A stretch of 64,000 nucleotides of DNA from Rhizobium sp. Root1334 (GTDB taxonomy: Bacteria > Pseudomonadota > Alphaproteobacteria > Rhizobiales > Rhizobiaceae): positions 62,001 through 126,000 of the forward strand of contig NZ_LMEY01000012.1 of NCBI RefSeq assembly GCF_001426665.1, given 5' to 3'. The notes under the pieces are model-generated. The model was not told where the DNA came from, made no database searches, and saw only the letters and a program-made list of their open reading frames with translations. A program made the translations under genes and the position numbers. Below, one piece after another: positions 48,701-56,499 of this stretch (its first letter is position 1; every line of letters starts with the position of its first letter).

Positions 48701-51700
48701 TCAGCCGTATGGGCAGACAGTGTCTCGGCAATACGTGCTGCGGCAACGCCGCCGATACGTTCAATTTCGTCGGTGCGGCCGGCAAGGCTGTCGGCGATGC
48801 GCGCGGCTGCGCGGTCGCTGACCTGATCCAGTTCGGAGACCTTGGCCGACAGGGTATCGGCGATCCTCTGGCCGGCATTGTCGACAAATTCACTGACGCC
48901 GCCAACGCTTTCGCGGATGCGGCTTTCCAGCACGCCGAGGCTGCTTTCGATGCGTGCGCCGGTCTCGTCAACACTGCTGTTGATATTGGTGAGCGAGGTG
49001 TCCATCCGGTGCGTCAGCGTGTCGGCGGCGCGGCTGATCTGATCTGCCGTCTCGCCAAGCTGAGTGGCAACGTGGCTGGTGCTGGCAAGCATGCGCTGTT
49101 CAAGCGCGAGCGCGCTCTTGTCTATGGTGCCACCAAGTTCCGCCTGGCGCTCGTCCAGCGTCATTTCCAGCATGCTGGCGCTGGTGGCCAGCGTCGTGGC
49201 GATCGACATCGACTGTTCGGCCAGCACGTCCGAAAGCTGGTCGGTTCCGTGGGCAACCGCGACATTGATCGCGTTGATCCGGTCGTCGAGCGTTGCCCTG
49301 ATCTGGTCATGCGTGGATGCAAGCGATGTCGACAGCTGGTCGGCGCGGCCGGCAAGTGTCTGCTCGATATCGGCGGCCCTGCCGGTCATGGCGAGCGCCA
49401 GTTCGGAAGCATGGCCGGAAAGGGCGCTGGCAATCTCTGCAGATGTGCTGGTCATGGTGCCTGCGATATCGCTGACACGGCCGGACAGATTTTCGGCGAT
49501 CTCGGCAACACGGCCGGAAAGCTGTTTTTCGATATCCCCAACCCGGTCGGCCATCGTTTCGGCAATGGCGCTGGCCCGGTAGGACAGGCTGTCGGCAATT
49601 TCTTCTGTATGGCTGCTGAGCGTATCCGTCATTTCGGTCGCGCGCGCAGACATCGTGCCGGCGATTTCAGCCGAGCGTTCGGACAGAAGCGTGTCGAGGC
49701 TGGCCGTCTGGGTAGCGAGGGTGTCGCCAAGCGCACGGCCATGTTCGGACATCAAGCTATCCAGGCGCTCGGTGGTGCCGCCGATGGCCTGTTCGATTGC
49801 TCCAGCGGAGGAGGTCAGAACGTTGGCAAGCGCGCCGGTACGGTGAGACAGGATCGTATCAAGTCGCTCTGCCGTGCCATCAAATGCACCGTCGATGGCC
49901 GTTGTCGATGAAGACAGGACGTCTGCGAGGGCACCTGTACGCTGCGACAAAATGGTATCAAGCCGCTCTGCCGTGCCATCGAATGCGCCGTCGATCGCCG
50001 TTGTCGACGACGACAATACGTTTGCAAGGGCGCCTGTACGCTGTGACAGGATGGTGTCGATCCGTTCTGCCGTGCCATCGAATGCGCCGTCGATTGCCGC
50101 TGTCGAGGAGGTCAGGACGTCTGCGAGGGCGCCGGTGCGCTGTGACAGGATGGTGTCGATCCGTTCTGCCGTGCCATCGAATGCGCCGTCGATGGCTGCC
50201 GTCGAAGAGGACAGGACGTTTGCAAGGGCGCCTGTACGCTGAGACAGGATGGTATCGATCCGCTCTGCGGTGCCTTCAAAGGCGCTGTCGATGGATTCCG
50301 AGCTTGCGGCGAGCAGGCTCGAGAGTTCGACGGTGCGCTCGGACAGTGTGTTGTCGAGCCGCAACTGGCTGGCGGCGATCGACGTGGTGATTTCGTCGGC
50401 GCGGTTGGTCAGTGTCTCCTCGATACGGCCGTGGATCGCCTGCAGGCCGTCGATGAAGCCGGTCGTGTGCGTATCCAGGTTTTGAGCAAGCTGCTGGTTG
50501 CTTGCAGCAATCGCACTGGTCCGGGCGTCAAGCGTTTCGGCAAGCCGCTGCTGGCTTTCGGTGAGGGCTGTTTCAAGCGAGATCGCGCGGTGGGCGAAGC
50601 CGTTCTCAAGCCGGTCCTGCGCCGCTGTCAGTGCGCCCATCAGGCTGCCGGAGCGTTCCTGCAATACGCTGTCGATGCGGACATGCGCGTTGCCGATGGC
50701 ATCGCTGAGTTCAGCCGTCTTGCCGCTGATAGTCTGCTCGATGAAGTCCTGCGTCGTGCCGAGGGTCGTCGCCAGTGTCAGTGACTGATCCGACAGGGCA
50801 GACTCAAAGCGCTCGATACCGCCGTCAAGAATGCTGCCGATGGAATCCGCGCCGCCGTTGACCGACTGGTTGATGCGGGCGAGGCTTTCCATCAGCTTGC
50901 TATCGAGCAGGCCGGCACGCTTGTCGAAGGCATTGGCAAACTCGTGGAACCGGCTGTCGAAGGCGGTTGCCAGATGACCGACGGTCGTCTGCAGCTTCTC
51001 GTCGAAGAATCCGGTGCGCAGATCGATATCCATGATCATGTCGTCGGCGCTGGATTTCAGGCTCTGGCGGAAGCTTGCGCCCTTTTCGTCCAGCGTCGCG
51101 TTCAGCGTGTGGAGAATGTCGTCGAGGCCGCCAGTGATGGCTTGCTGGCCAATGTTCAGGCTCTCGTTGAGATCACGCGTGCGGGCGATCAGCGTCTCGT
51201 TCAGCTGGCGGGCGCGTTCGTTGAGGGCTGCGTTCAGCTTTTCGGTATTGGCGTCGAGCGAGGAGGCGCGGGTCTCGAACTGACCGAGCAGTTGCTGGCC
51301 GCGCTTTGCGAGCGTCTGGCTCAGATTGTCGAGACGGGTATCGAATTCGTTGCTGAGCGAAACGCCAGCGGTCGTCAGGCCCGAGAGCAGGGCATCGGTG
51401 CGGGTCGACAGCATGGCGCCGATCGTCTGGGTGGCGCTGTTTGAGCGCTCCATCAGGGCTGCGGCACGGGTCTCGATCATCGATGCAAATGCCTCGCCGG
51501 ACGTGGCGATGCGGTTGGAAATATCGTCACCGGCAAGTGCCAGTTCGTCCTTGAGCTGGGTATGGGCGCCGGAAATCGATGAACGGATGCGTTCGGCATG
51601 GCCGACGATGGATTCGCGCTCGAGGCCGAGCTCCTGAACCAGCGTGCGGACGCGCAGTTCGTTGTCGCTATAGCTGCGCTCCAACGCGTTGACTTCGGAA

Positions 51701-52437
51701 TGAACCAGGGTTTCCAGTTCGGTGGCACGGGCGATCGTCCGCTCGATACCTTCGTTCATTGCCGAAACTTCGCGGCGGACGGCCTGGCCGACCGTCATGA
51801 TGCGTTCGGAGGCTGCGGTTTCCGGCTCGGCCAGGCGCAAGGCGACTTCGGCCATGGAGCGGGCGGCGCTGCGCAATTCCTGGGCGCGCGAAATCATGAT
51901 GGCAAAGGAGAAAAACAGCATCACCGGCAGGATGATGAAGATCGCTACACCGATGGCACCCGGCATGGCCGACAGGTCGGTAAGCGAGCGGATTTGCCAG
52001 ATTTCCGGGCCGTAGAGAAGATTGGCGACACCAAGGCCACCGATGATCCACAGGGCGGAGACTGCTGCAGCGATGCGCATCGCCGAGCGGCTGGAGCGGA
52101 CGTCCAGCGATCGCAGGATCGCGGCCGGAGTCTTGCGGCCATCGTCGTTTGCTGGCGCAAAAGAGGGTGCCTTGGGGGCTGGCTCCGGAGACAGGTTTCT
52201 TTGGGTTTCGGCAGCGCGGGCAGCCTTGGCTGCCTGTTCCTGCTGGGCTTTTTGCGTCTTCGCCTGGCTGAGTGCAGGTGACTGTTTGGCCGGCTCCGAC
52301 ACTTTCTCCTCTGGATGATCCAGCGAAGTCTTGTCGTTGAGGGCAGACTTAAGCTCGTCAAAATCGATTTTCAGAGCGTCTTCCAACGCCTGAAATGCCT
52401 TGTCGTCGATCGACTCATTGCTTTTATTTGTCGCCAT
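45736..52437 (-). CDS. rgsE: Growth Pole Ring-like giant coiled-coil protein (GPR/RgsE)
   Basis: 2,233 residues. Layout: acidic N-terminus and Gln/Ala/Pro-rich linker (1-115), two membrane helices (about 121-142 and 161-182), then roughly 1,700 residues of helical repeats, mostly hendecads such as IAETMADRVGD and IEKQLSGRVAE, a Gln/Pro-rich linker, and a conserved C-terminal domain of about 110 residues (RHVMESLNSLSVDIARAID...). This matches Agrobacterium GPR and Sinorhizobium RgsE, which form a ring at the growing pole and are needed for polar growth. ATG at 52437 follows ACGAGG. The name rests on architecture and size, not an alignment. Confidence 0.8.
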   Translation of the reverse strand: MATNKSNESIDDKAFQALEDALKIDFDELKSALNDKTSLDHPEEKVSEPAKQSPALSQAKTQKAQQEQAAKAARAAETQRNLSPEPAPKAPSFAPANDDGRKTPAAILRSLDVRSSRSAMRIAAAVSALWIIGGLGVANLLYGPEIWQIRSLTDLSAMPGAIGVAIFIILPVMLFFSFAIMISRAQELRSAARSMAEVALRLAEPETAASERIMTVGQAVRREVSAMNEGIERTIARATELETLVHSEVNALERSYSDNELRVRTLVQELGLERESIVGHAERIRSSISGAHTQLKDELALAGDDISNRIATSGEAFASMIETRAAALMERSNSATQTIGAMLSTRTDALLSGLTTAGVSLSNEFDTRLDNLSQTLAKRGQQLLGQFETRASSLDANTEKLNAALNERARQLNETLIARTRDLNESLNIGQQAITGGLDDILHTLNATLDEKGASFRQSLKSSADDMIMDIDLRTGFFDEKLQTTVGHLATAFDSRFHEFANAFDKRAGLLDSKLMESLARINQSVNGGADSIGSILDGGIERFESALSDQSLTLATTLGTTQDFIEQTISGKTAELSDAIGNAHVRIDSVLQERSGSLMGALTAAQDRLENGFAHRAISLETALTESQQRLAETLDARTSAIAASNQQLAQNLDTHTTGFIDGLQAIHGRIEETLTNRADEITTSIAASQLRLDNTLSERTVELSSLLAASSESIDSAFEGTAERIDTILSQRTGALANVLSSSTAAIDGAFDGTAERIDTILSQRTGALADVLTSSTAAIDGAFDGTAERIDTILSQRTGALANVLSSSTTAIDGAFDGTAERLDTILSQRTGALADVLSSSTTAIDGAFDGTAERLDTILSHRTGALANVLTSSAGAIEQAIGGTTERLDSLMSEHGRALGDTLATQTASLDTLLSERSAEIAGTMSARATEMTDTLSSHTEEIADSLSYRASAIAETMADRVGDIEKQLSGRVAEIAENLSGRVSDIAGTMTSTSAEIASALSGHASELALAMTGRAADIEQTLAGRADQLSTSLASTHDQIRATLDDRINAINVAVAHGTDQLSDVLAEQSMSIATTLATSASMLEMTLDERQAELGGTIDKSALALEQRMLASTSHVATQLGETADQISRAADTLTHRMDTSLTNINSSVDETGARIESSLGVLESRIRESVGGVSEFVDNAGQRIADTLSAKVSELDQVSDRAAARIADSLAGRTDEIERIGGVAAARIAETLSAHTAEFDQISTAAAAMITDSLAGRTEEIDRVGNAAAARIASTLSDHTTELDRVSTLAADRIAGSLTGRTEEIDRISGEAANRITETLTTHTAELDRVTAAAATRIEASIEGGTGRIEERLGTMDRALSIGLDNVSRTIEGKAAGLVTNLRGAVGEAAQGIDAEAQRSAELLAKAGEDFAQAMAARQADFQTAVEQTAATAAMRSAELARSVGEASDGAAARIAQTQSRVAEQASSLTQSLTDVEKALEARGNTIRTTLDDSTRELNSMLAGRSAELSRIIDEQARPIIDQYAATGKEAADRISEVAQQSADRLRAENATLLDSLTARTGETLNAISTRAEETAKAMKMVENRLQSTAMGLIDQLSASNSSIAGVIEQASANLGAMDEQLESTTTRFSESANRASDMLSTSTRLLEGKVDKLADISGSTLSQIGGIVGRFEDHSKVLGQASDLLAAAQSNLVSTLEERQDALRTLSIGLVSRSEEIEKTMHALEGFVDGAFQRAEDRSAQVAGNLRSGIQSSFSDVGRILSEAEQRAASAAEAMRNAVVKAGDEASMSVESVFVRAEERSNEIASNLRAGVQSSFANVSKTLSEAEARAASASEAMRAAVTKAGEDASLSVEGAFVRAEERSKEVASRLRGSVGASLSDIDRLMTETSKKSDGTAEHMGAAIRQAVEEAVSRFSGATDEIRRSAHEIRKELDMTREELKRGAFDLPEEAKENASVMRRAVAEQIKALQELSDIIGKSSGQLEIAQPVVRQQTAAQQAVQQAVAPAPVRAVTQQPAVEQRRPEPALRGSLGIEQPRPAAQQPAVQQPVARQPEPQAATRQRTEEGSGWMRDLLRGASREEEPATAAPVQQRAAEAQPAAATRSGDTRNPRHVMESLNSLSVDIARAIDHDASVDLWRRYQRGERDVFTRRLYTLKGQQTFDEIKRKYDREPEFRTAVDRYIADFEKLLGDVARNDRDKVMTQTYLTSDTGKVYTMLAHAAGRFS
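49792..50286 (-). repeat. Five tandem 99-bp (33-residue) repeats inside the GPR-like gene
   Basis: Consecutive near-identical units of the form GAFDGTAERIDTILSQ followed by RTGALANVLSSSTAAID, starting at 50286, 50187, 50088, 49989 and 49890 (minus strand, residues about 718-882). A diverged sixth copy follows to 49693. Each unit equals three hendecads. Confidence 0.92.
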
Positions 52438-53100
52438 GCGGATACGCCTCGTTACCAAACTGTCCTTTCGGAAGGATCCGCCGCAACACCGCCTGCATTG
52501 GGAACACCTCCGAAACTCGGACGGTGACATGAGGATACGCGCATCACATTTACGCAGAACCCTGACATGCACCCATTTCAAACACGCACCGGCGGACAAC
52601 GCATTGAGACCCGTAGGTACTTCATTCAATACAGCTTTCCGCCAGGACCCGATTACACCCGGAGATGTAAACATATCCCTCAACGTACCGTAGTGACACA
52701 TTCACCGGTTTCTTACAATTAAGCCCCTCCGGCATTCGTTAAAATCCTAACAAGTTCTTAATGAAAATTGGAGGCGTTTTGGCCAAAAACCCTTGTAATC
52801 AGGCGGTTTAATGGCCGTTAACTATGACAAGCGAAAGCTGCCCGCATTGCGCCGCGTTTTAATCAGATAGCAGCGACGCTCCGGCTTAATCAGCTTCAGA
52901 GGTAATGCAAATGGCGGCTTTGCAGGGCGGGTGACCATACGGTGCGCGCCATCTTGAAGCCACATAATAGGTAGACGGGTCAGGCACTTCCAGACAAATC
53001 CGGGCAATCCGGGACGTCATGGAAGAGCGAACCGGGTAAAAACGGGACGACCGGTTGCGAGCCGGTGCGTCAGAAAAAAACACAACAAGGACATTGGCAC
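52438..53100. other. Long intergenic region between the GPR-like gene and the Hpt gene
   Basis: 663 bases, the largest gap in the window, between two divergent genes. No open frame with a supported ribosome site. Present are a 12-bp palindrome TTTTGGCCAAAA (52777-52788), a TTAA-N6-TTAAC pair (about 52807-52822), and several AT-rich stretches. It probably holds two promoters; none was identified with confidence. Confidence 0.6.
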
Positions 53101-53469
53101 ATGGCGGCTCTCAAGATCGCATTCGAAGCACCTGACAATTTCGGGGGCGCTTGCCCTTCCACGTCGAGGCCCATCGATCTCGTGCATCTGGCGACGCAGA
53201 CGATGGGTGACAAGCTTCTCGAAATCGAAGTGCTGCAAATGTTTGCCCGCCAGACCCGGCAGTTGATGAAGGACCTTTCGTCCGACAGCGCCGACGCCAG
53301 GCTGGCGACTGCCCACCGGCTGCGTGGAGCGGCGCTGGCCGTTGGCGCTTTCGGTGTGGCCGAGACCGCCGCCGCGGTTGAAGCGGCGCCGCAGGATGCC
53401 GGCAATCTCGCCGCCCTCGGCGCGGCCGTGCTTGAGGCCGAGCTGTTTATCCTCAAACTCTGCCGGTAG
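53101..53469 (+). CDS. Hpt-domain phosphotransfer protein
   Basis: 122 residues forming one histidine phosphotransfer domain: helical segments around LEIEVLQMFARQTRQLMKDL and the phospho-acceptor motif TAHRLRGAALAVGA with His72, matching the H-x-L-K/R-G pattern. Such proteins relay phosphate between hybrid kinases and response regulators. No kinase or regulator is adjacent. ATG at 53101 preceded by AAGGAC. In rhizobia an Hpt gene commonly neighbours the GPR-like gene, but a functional link is not shown. Confidence 0.8.
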   Translation: MAALKIAFEAPDNFGGACPSTSRPIDLVHLATQTMGDKLLEIEVLQMFARQTRQLMKDLSSDSADARLATAHRLRGAALAVGAFGVAETAAAVEAAPQDAGNLAALGAAVLEAELFILKLCR

Positions 53470-53604
53470 TTCATGGCAATGGCCGCTCCGGCAAATGCCG
53501 CAGCGACAAAGGGCCACGGGTGCTGCTGCTCCAGGCCCGAACCCCTTCGAGTTGACTGGCGAAGGGATTTGTTGGAAGAAATCGGATGAATTCGCCGCGT
53601 TTCA

Positions 53605-53638
53605 ACGCCGCTCCAGTTTCGGGGCGGCGCTGTTTTTC
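53605..53638 (+). terminator. Possible terminator before the ferredoxin gene
   Basis: CGCCGC and GCGGCG arms with a 12-base loop followed by CTGTTTTT. A second hairpin, CCCTTCG/CGAAGGG, sits upstream at 53543-53566. Confidence 0.5.
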
Positions 53639-53679
53639 CTGCGGCTAGCCGAAACAACGCCAAGCATCCGGAAGAAACA

Positions 53680-54000
53680 ATGCCAAAACTGAGTATCATC
53701 GCCTTTGACGGCACGCGCCACGATCTTGAGGTTCAGGCCGGCTCCACCGTCATGGAGAACGCCGTACGCAACTCGGTGCCCGGCATCGAAGCCGAATGCG
53801 GCGGCGCCTGTGCCTGTGCTACCTGTCATGTCTATGTGGATGATGAATGGTCGGCGAGGGTGGGTGCGCCGGAAGCGATGGAAGAGGACATGCTCGATTT
53901 CGCCTATGACGTGAAGCCGACCTCGCGGTTGTCCTGTCAGATCAAGATGAGCGACGGCCTGGACGGGCTCGTCATTCATGTTCCCGAGCGTCAGGCCTGA
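53680..54000 (+). CDS. 2Fe-2S ferredoxin, adrenodoxin type
   Basis: 106 residues. Cluster ligands Cys40, Cys46, Cys49 (CGGACACATC, the C-x5-C-x2-C pattern) and Cys86 (RLSCQI), with the DDEW...EEDMLDFA segment characteristic of adrenodoxin/FdxB-type ferredoxins. Cys44 is an extra cysteine. Supplies electrons to oxygenases or to Fe-S assembly; no partner enzyme is adjacent. Confidence 0.93.
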   Translation: MPKLSIIAFDGTRHDLEVQAGSTVMENAVRNSVPGIEAECGGACACATCHVYVDDEWSARVGAPEAMEEDMLDFAYDVKPTSRLSCQIKMSDGLDGLVIHVPERQA

Positions 54001-54029
54001 GTTTCTGGCGAATTCCGGTTGTGATGACC

Positions 54030-54066
54030 AAAAAAAGCCCCGCTTGTCGCGATCGACCTGCGGGGC
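54030..54066 (-). terminator. Intrinsic terminator of the candidate small RNA
   Basis: On the minus strand GCCCCGC/GCGGGGC encloses a smaller GTCG/CGAC stem and is followed by seven T. No minus-strand protein gene ends close by: the DUF922 stop is 355 bases upstream. Confidence 0.85.
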
Positions 54067-54155
54067 CAGGAGGGCGCATCGCATGCAGATGAGGGAGGGA
54101 ACATCTGCTGCATCAAGATACGCCAGGAGAACACAACTTGCCTGATGGCTCCGGC
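54030..54155 (-). ncRNA. Candidate trans-acting small RNA with an anti-Shine-Dalgarno loop
   Basis: On the minus strand a perfect 7-bp hairpin GCAGATG/CATCTGC (54085-54108) exposes TTCCCTCCCT in its loop. A second CCCTCCT lies at about 54068-54074, and the RNA ends in a strong terminator (54030-54066). C-rich UCCUCC-like loops that pair with ribosome sites are a hallmark of several alphaproteobacterial sRNAs. The 5' end is a guess from a CTTGAC hexamer at 54182-54187; the -10 is weak. No open frame lies on this strand here. Confidence 0.55.
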
Positions 54156-54420
54156 CGGTCGAACATCAATCCGGAACGGGACAGTCAAGCACAAGACAAT
54201 ACTTCCGGTTTGGCGCAGTCCACGCGGTGGCGCATTCAGTAATCCGGAGCGGAGTGAGGTCAGCTTGTTTTTCTGCTCTTCACTCTATGCTTTCACTGTA
54301 CATCAACTTTCCACGTTGTTGTATCGCTAGAAATCACCAATGATATACTGTTGACGCGCAAGCTGCGTGGTTTCTCAATTCGGACTGTTTGAGGCAGCGA
54401 TTCGGCGGCAGGGGCCGCGT

Positions 54421-55044
54421 TTACTGCTTTTTCAGTGTATCAAGCCGGTACTGCAGCAAACGGATCATCCGGCGGTCGAAATTGGCGGCTTCCATCCTGT
54501 CGAAGCGTGCCTGATCGCGGTCATGATCCTGGATCGCGCTTTCGCTCAGCCGTGCAACACGGGCTTGCATGCGCTCGCAATCAGCCTCCGGTCTCAGCGA
54601 CAGGAAGTCCTTTTCCAGCTTGCGGGCATGATTGCGGGCAATTTCGGCATGGCGCTCCTCGTGGCGCTTGATGTCACTCGACAGCGTATCCCAGACGAGG
54701 GCGAGGTCGCGGTTTGCCTTGTTACGATTTTTCCAGCGGGGCAGGATCAACCTTGTGCTGAGTGTGACTTTTGCACTGCCGACTGCGCAGCGATTGCCGT
54801 GCTTCACATAGGTCACCGTACCGCCAAACTTGATCTTGGTGGCGCCAGGATGGCGTGAACCGCTGCTCTTCATCATCGGTCCGTTTTCCGACAGGGCCTT
54901 GTCCAGCTCCTCCGCCGTGCGGCCACCGATCGAGAAATACGTGATGCTCTTGTTCACTACGGTTTCGGCATGGGCTATCGAAGAGGAACTCGCCACGACG
55001 CTTGCTATCAGAAGCGCGGCGAATGAAATGCGGCCAGTTGGCAT
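54421..55044 (-). CDS. DUF922 putative zinc-protease-like exported protein
   Basis: 207 residues with a signal peptide (ISFAALLIASVVASSSSIAHAE). The mature part matches DUF922: YFSIGGRTAEELDKALSENGP near the N-terminus, CAVGSAKVTLSTRLILPRW, and the HEERHAEIARNHARKLE block that contains an HExxH zinc-binding motif. Peptidase activity is predicted from the motif only. ATG at 55044; divergent from folP with 207 bases between. Confidence 0.82.
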   Translation of the reverse strand: MPTGRISFAALLIASVVASSSSIAHAETVVNKSITYFSIGGRTAEELDKALSENGPMMKSSGSRHPGATKIKFGGTVTYVKHGNRCAVGSAKVTLSTRLILPRWKNRNKANRDLALVWDTLSSDIKRHEERHAEIARNHARKLEKDFLSLRPEADCERMQARVARLSESAIQDHDRDQARFDRMEAANFDRRMIRLLQYRLDTLKKQ

Positions 55045-55251
55045 ATGTTTACAGGTCTCGGCAGTTGAACTTCTCAAGAGCTTGGGGCATAGCCAGCCGG
55101 AGCGCAACAGCAAATAGGCAACAGCCCCCGGTAAACCGGAAAAGCCAATGTATTTCGGGTATTTGCGGTTAGACAATTCTGTTTGCACCTCTGGTGCTGC
55201 CAAATGCTCGCCGATCTGCAAGCCGTGTGCAAGAAAGGGAATGAAACAGTC

Positions 55252-56133
55252 ATGACCGATCCTTTCCAGCCATTCGAATGGGTGTTGGCGCATGGCCGTT
55301 CATTGACGCTCGGTCCGAAAGGGCGATTGATGGCGATTATCAACGTGACTCCGGATTCGTTTTCCGACGGCGGCAGCTATAGCGAAACAGAGGCAGCGGT
55401 ATCGCAGGCGCTGCATTGCATCGAAAACGGCGCCGAAATCCTCGATATTGGCGGTGAATCAACCCGTCCTGGCGCCGCCGTGGTGACGGCTGCGCAGGAG
55501 CAGGACCGTGTGCTGCCCGTGATCGCCGCTCTTGCCAGCCGGACTGACGTGATCATTTCCGTGGATACATACCGCGCCGAGACGGCCAGCCTCGCGATTG
55601 CGGCAGGCGCCCATATCATCAACGATGTCCACGGGCTGCAGCGTGAGCCTGACCTTGCCAATGTTGCGGCGGCGACCGGCGCGGGCCTGTGCATCATGCA
55701 CACGGGCCGCGACCGCGAGAAGCTCACTGATGTGGTCGCCGATCAGTATCATTTTCTTGAACGGTCGCTGGAGATCGCGGCAGCAGCCGGTGTCGACCGT
55801 CAGCGGATCGTGCTCGATCCGGGCTTTGGATTCGCCAAGGATACAAACGAGAATGTTGCATTAATGGCGCGGTTTGACGAGTTGTCGGGTTTCGGTCTGC
55901 CGCTTTTGGCGGGCACCTCGCGAAAGCGCTTTCTCGGGGCCATTACTGGCCGGGAAGCGCCGGAGCGGGATGCTGCTACCGCCGCAACAACGGCGCTGCT
56001 GAGAATAGCAGGCGCTGCGGTTTTCCGGGTACACGATGTCGCAATCAACAGGGATGCGCTTCTGGTGGCTGATGCTATGCTGGCCGCAAAAAGAAACATG
56101 ACGGGACGGCCTGGGAAGGAAAATCGACTATGA
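55252..56133 (+). CDS. folP: Dihydropteroate synthase
   Basis: Joins p-aminobenzoate to dihydropterin pyrophosphate in folate synthesis; target of sulfonamides. The 293-residue product has both signatures: MAIINVTPDSFSDGG near residue 25 and GAEILDIGGESTRPGA near residue 60, then LDPGFGFAK and the C-terminal GTSRKRFLG and RVHDV motifs. ATG at 55252 preceded by AAGGGA. Its last 4 bases overlap folB (ATGA). Confidence 0.95.
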   Translation: MTDPFQPFEWVLAHGRSLTLGPKGRLMAIINVTPDSFSDGGSYSETEAAVSQALHCIENGAEILDIGGESTRPGAAVVTAAQEQDRVLPVIAALASRTDVIISVDTYRAETASLAIAAGAHIINDVHGLQREPDLANVAAATGAGLCIMHTGRDREKLTDVVADQYHFLERSLEIAAAAGVDRQRIVLDPGFGFAKDTNENVALMARFDELSGFGLPLLAGTSRKRFLGAITGREAPERDAATAATTALLRIAGAAVFRVHDVAINRDALLVADAMLAAKRNMTGRPGKENRL

Positions 56134-56498
56134 AACCGATCTACACGATCACCCTGAAGAACTGCGCCTTCTTTGCGCGCCACGGCGTCCATGACGAGGA
56201 GGAATTCCTCGGGCAGCGTTTTTTCGTCGATGCGGAGCTGGATGTCGAGCAGGGGACAGCGCTGATTGAAGATTCTATCGATGATACAGTGCATTACGGC
56301 ATTGCCTTCACCGAGATCGAGAAGATCATTACTGGCCGTCGGCGCTACCTGATCGAGGCTTTGGCACTGGAAGTGGCGACCACGCTCTGTTCGGTTTTCC
56401 CGCAAGTCCGCCGGGCAAAGATATCGATCCGTAAGCCGAATGCGCCGGTTCCCGGTGTGCTCGACTATGTCGAAGTCACGGTTGAGCATTTTGCCTGA
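56130..56498 (+). CDS. folB: Dihydroneopterin aldolase
   Basis: 122 residues. FFARHGVHDEEEFLGQRFFVDAELDV near the N-terminus is the FolB signature with the active-site Glu, and a conserved Lys lies in KISIRKPNAPVPG. Releases glycolaldehyde from dihydroneopterin in folate synthesis. Translationally coupled to folP by a 4-base overlap and followed by folK. Confidence 0.95.
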   Translation: MKPIYTITLKNCAFFARHGVHDEEEFLGQRFFVDAELDVEQGTALIEDSIDDTVHYGIAFTEIEKIITGRRRYLIEALALEVATTLCSVFPQVRRAKISIRKPNAPVPGVLDYVEVTVEHFA

Positions 56499-56499
56499 T

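Larger units (their letters stand above)
54001..54420. other. Intergenic region between the ferredoxin and the DUF922 gene
   Basis: 420 bases with no supported protein gene. The left third carries the candidate minus-strand small RNA and its terminator. The remaining 250 bases are AT-richer and show no clear element beyond a CTTGAC hexamer on the minus strand near 54182-54187. Confidence 0.6.

Noticed and set aside
45709..49911. A 1,400-codon open frame on the plus strand opposite the GPR-like gene
   Set aside because: It is the antisense of hendecad-rich coding sequence. GC-rich third positions and repeated codons keep the opposite frame open. The minus-strand frame is longer, has a ribosome site, membrane helices and family architecture.
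49693..50286. Regular repeats considered as a CRISPR array
   Set aside because: The repeats are contiguous 99-bp units with no unique spacers and lie in frame inside a coding gene.
52779..52811. A ten-codon TTG-started frame after GGAGG in the long spacer
   Set aside because: No supporting structure or conserved context, and TTG starts of this size occur by chance in a 663-bp gap.
52807..52822. CtrA-binding box (TTAATGGCCGTTAAC)
   Set aside because: The half-sites are separated by 6 rather than 7 bases, so it does not fit the full CtrA consensus; kept only as a note in the spacer finding.
53070..53714. A minus-strand frame with a hydrophobic HPWPFVAAAFAGAAIA stretch
   Set aside because: It runs antisense through the Hpt gene and the ferredoxin start, has no ribosome site, and the hydrophobic stretch is isolated.
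54145..54330. A 61-codon plus-strand frame in the ferredoxin-DUF922 gap
   Set aside because: No ribosome site or recognisable feature, and its composition does not look coding.
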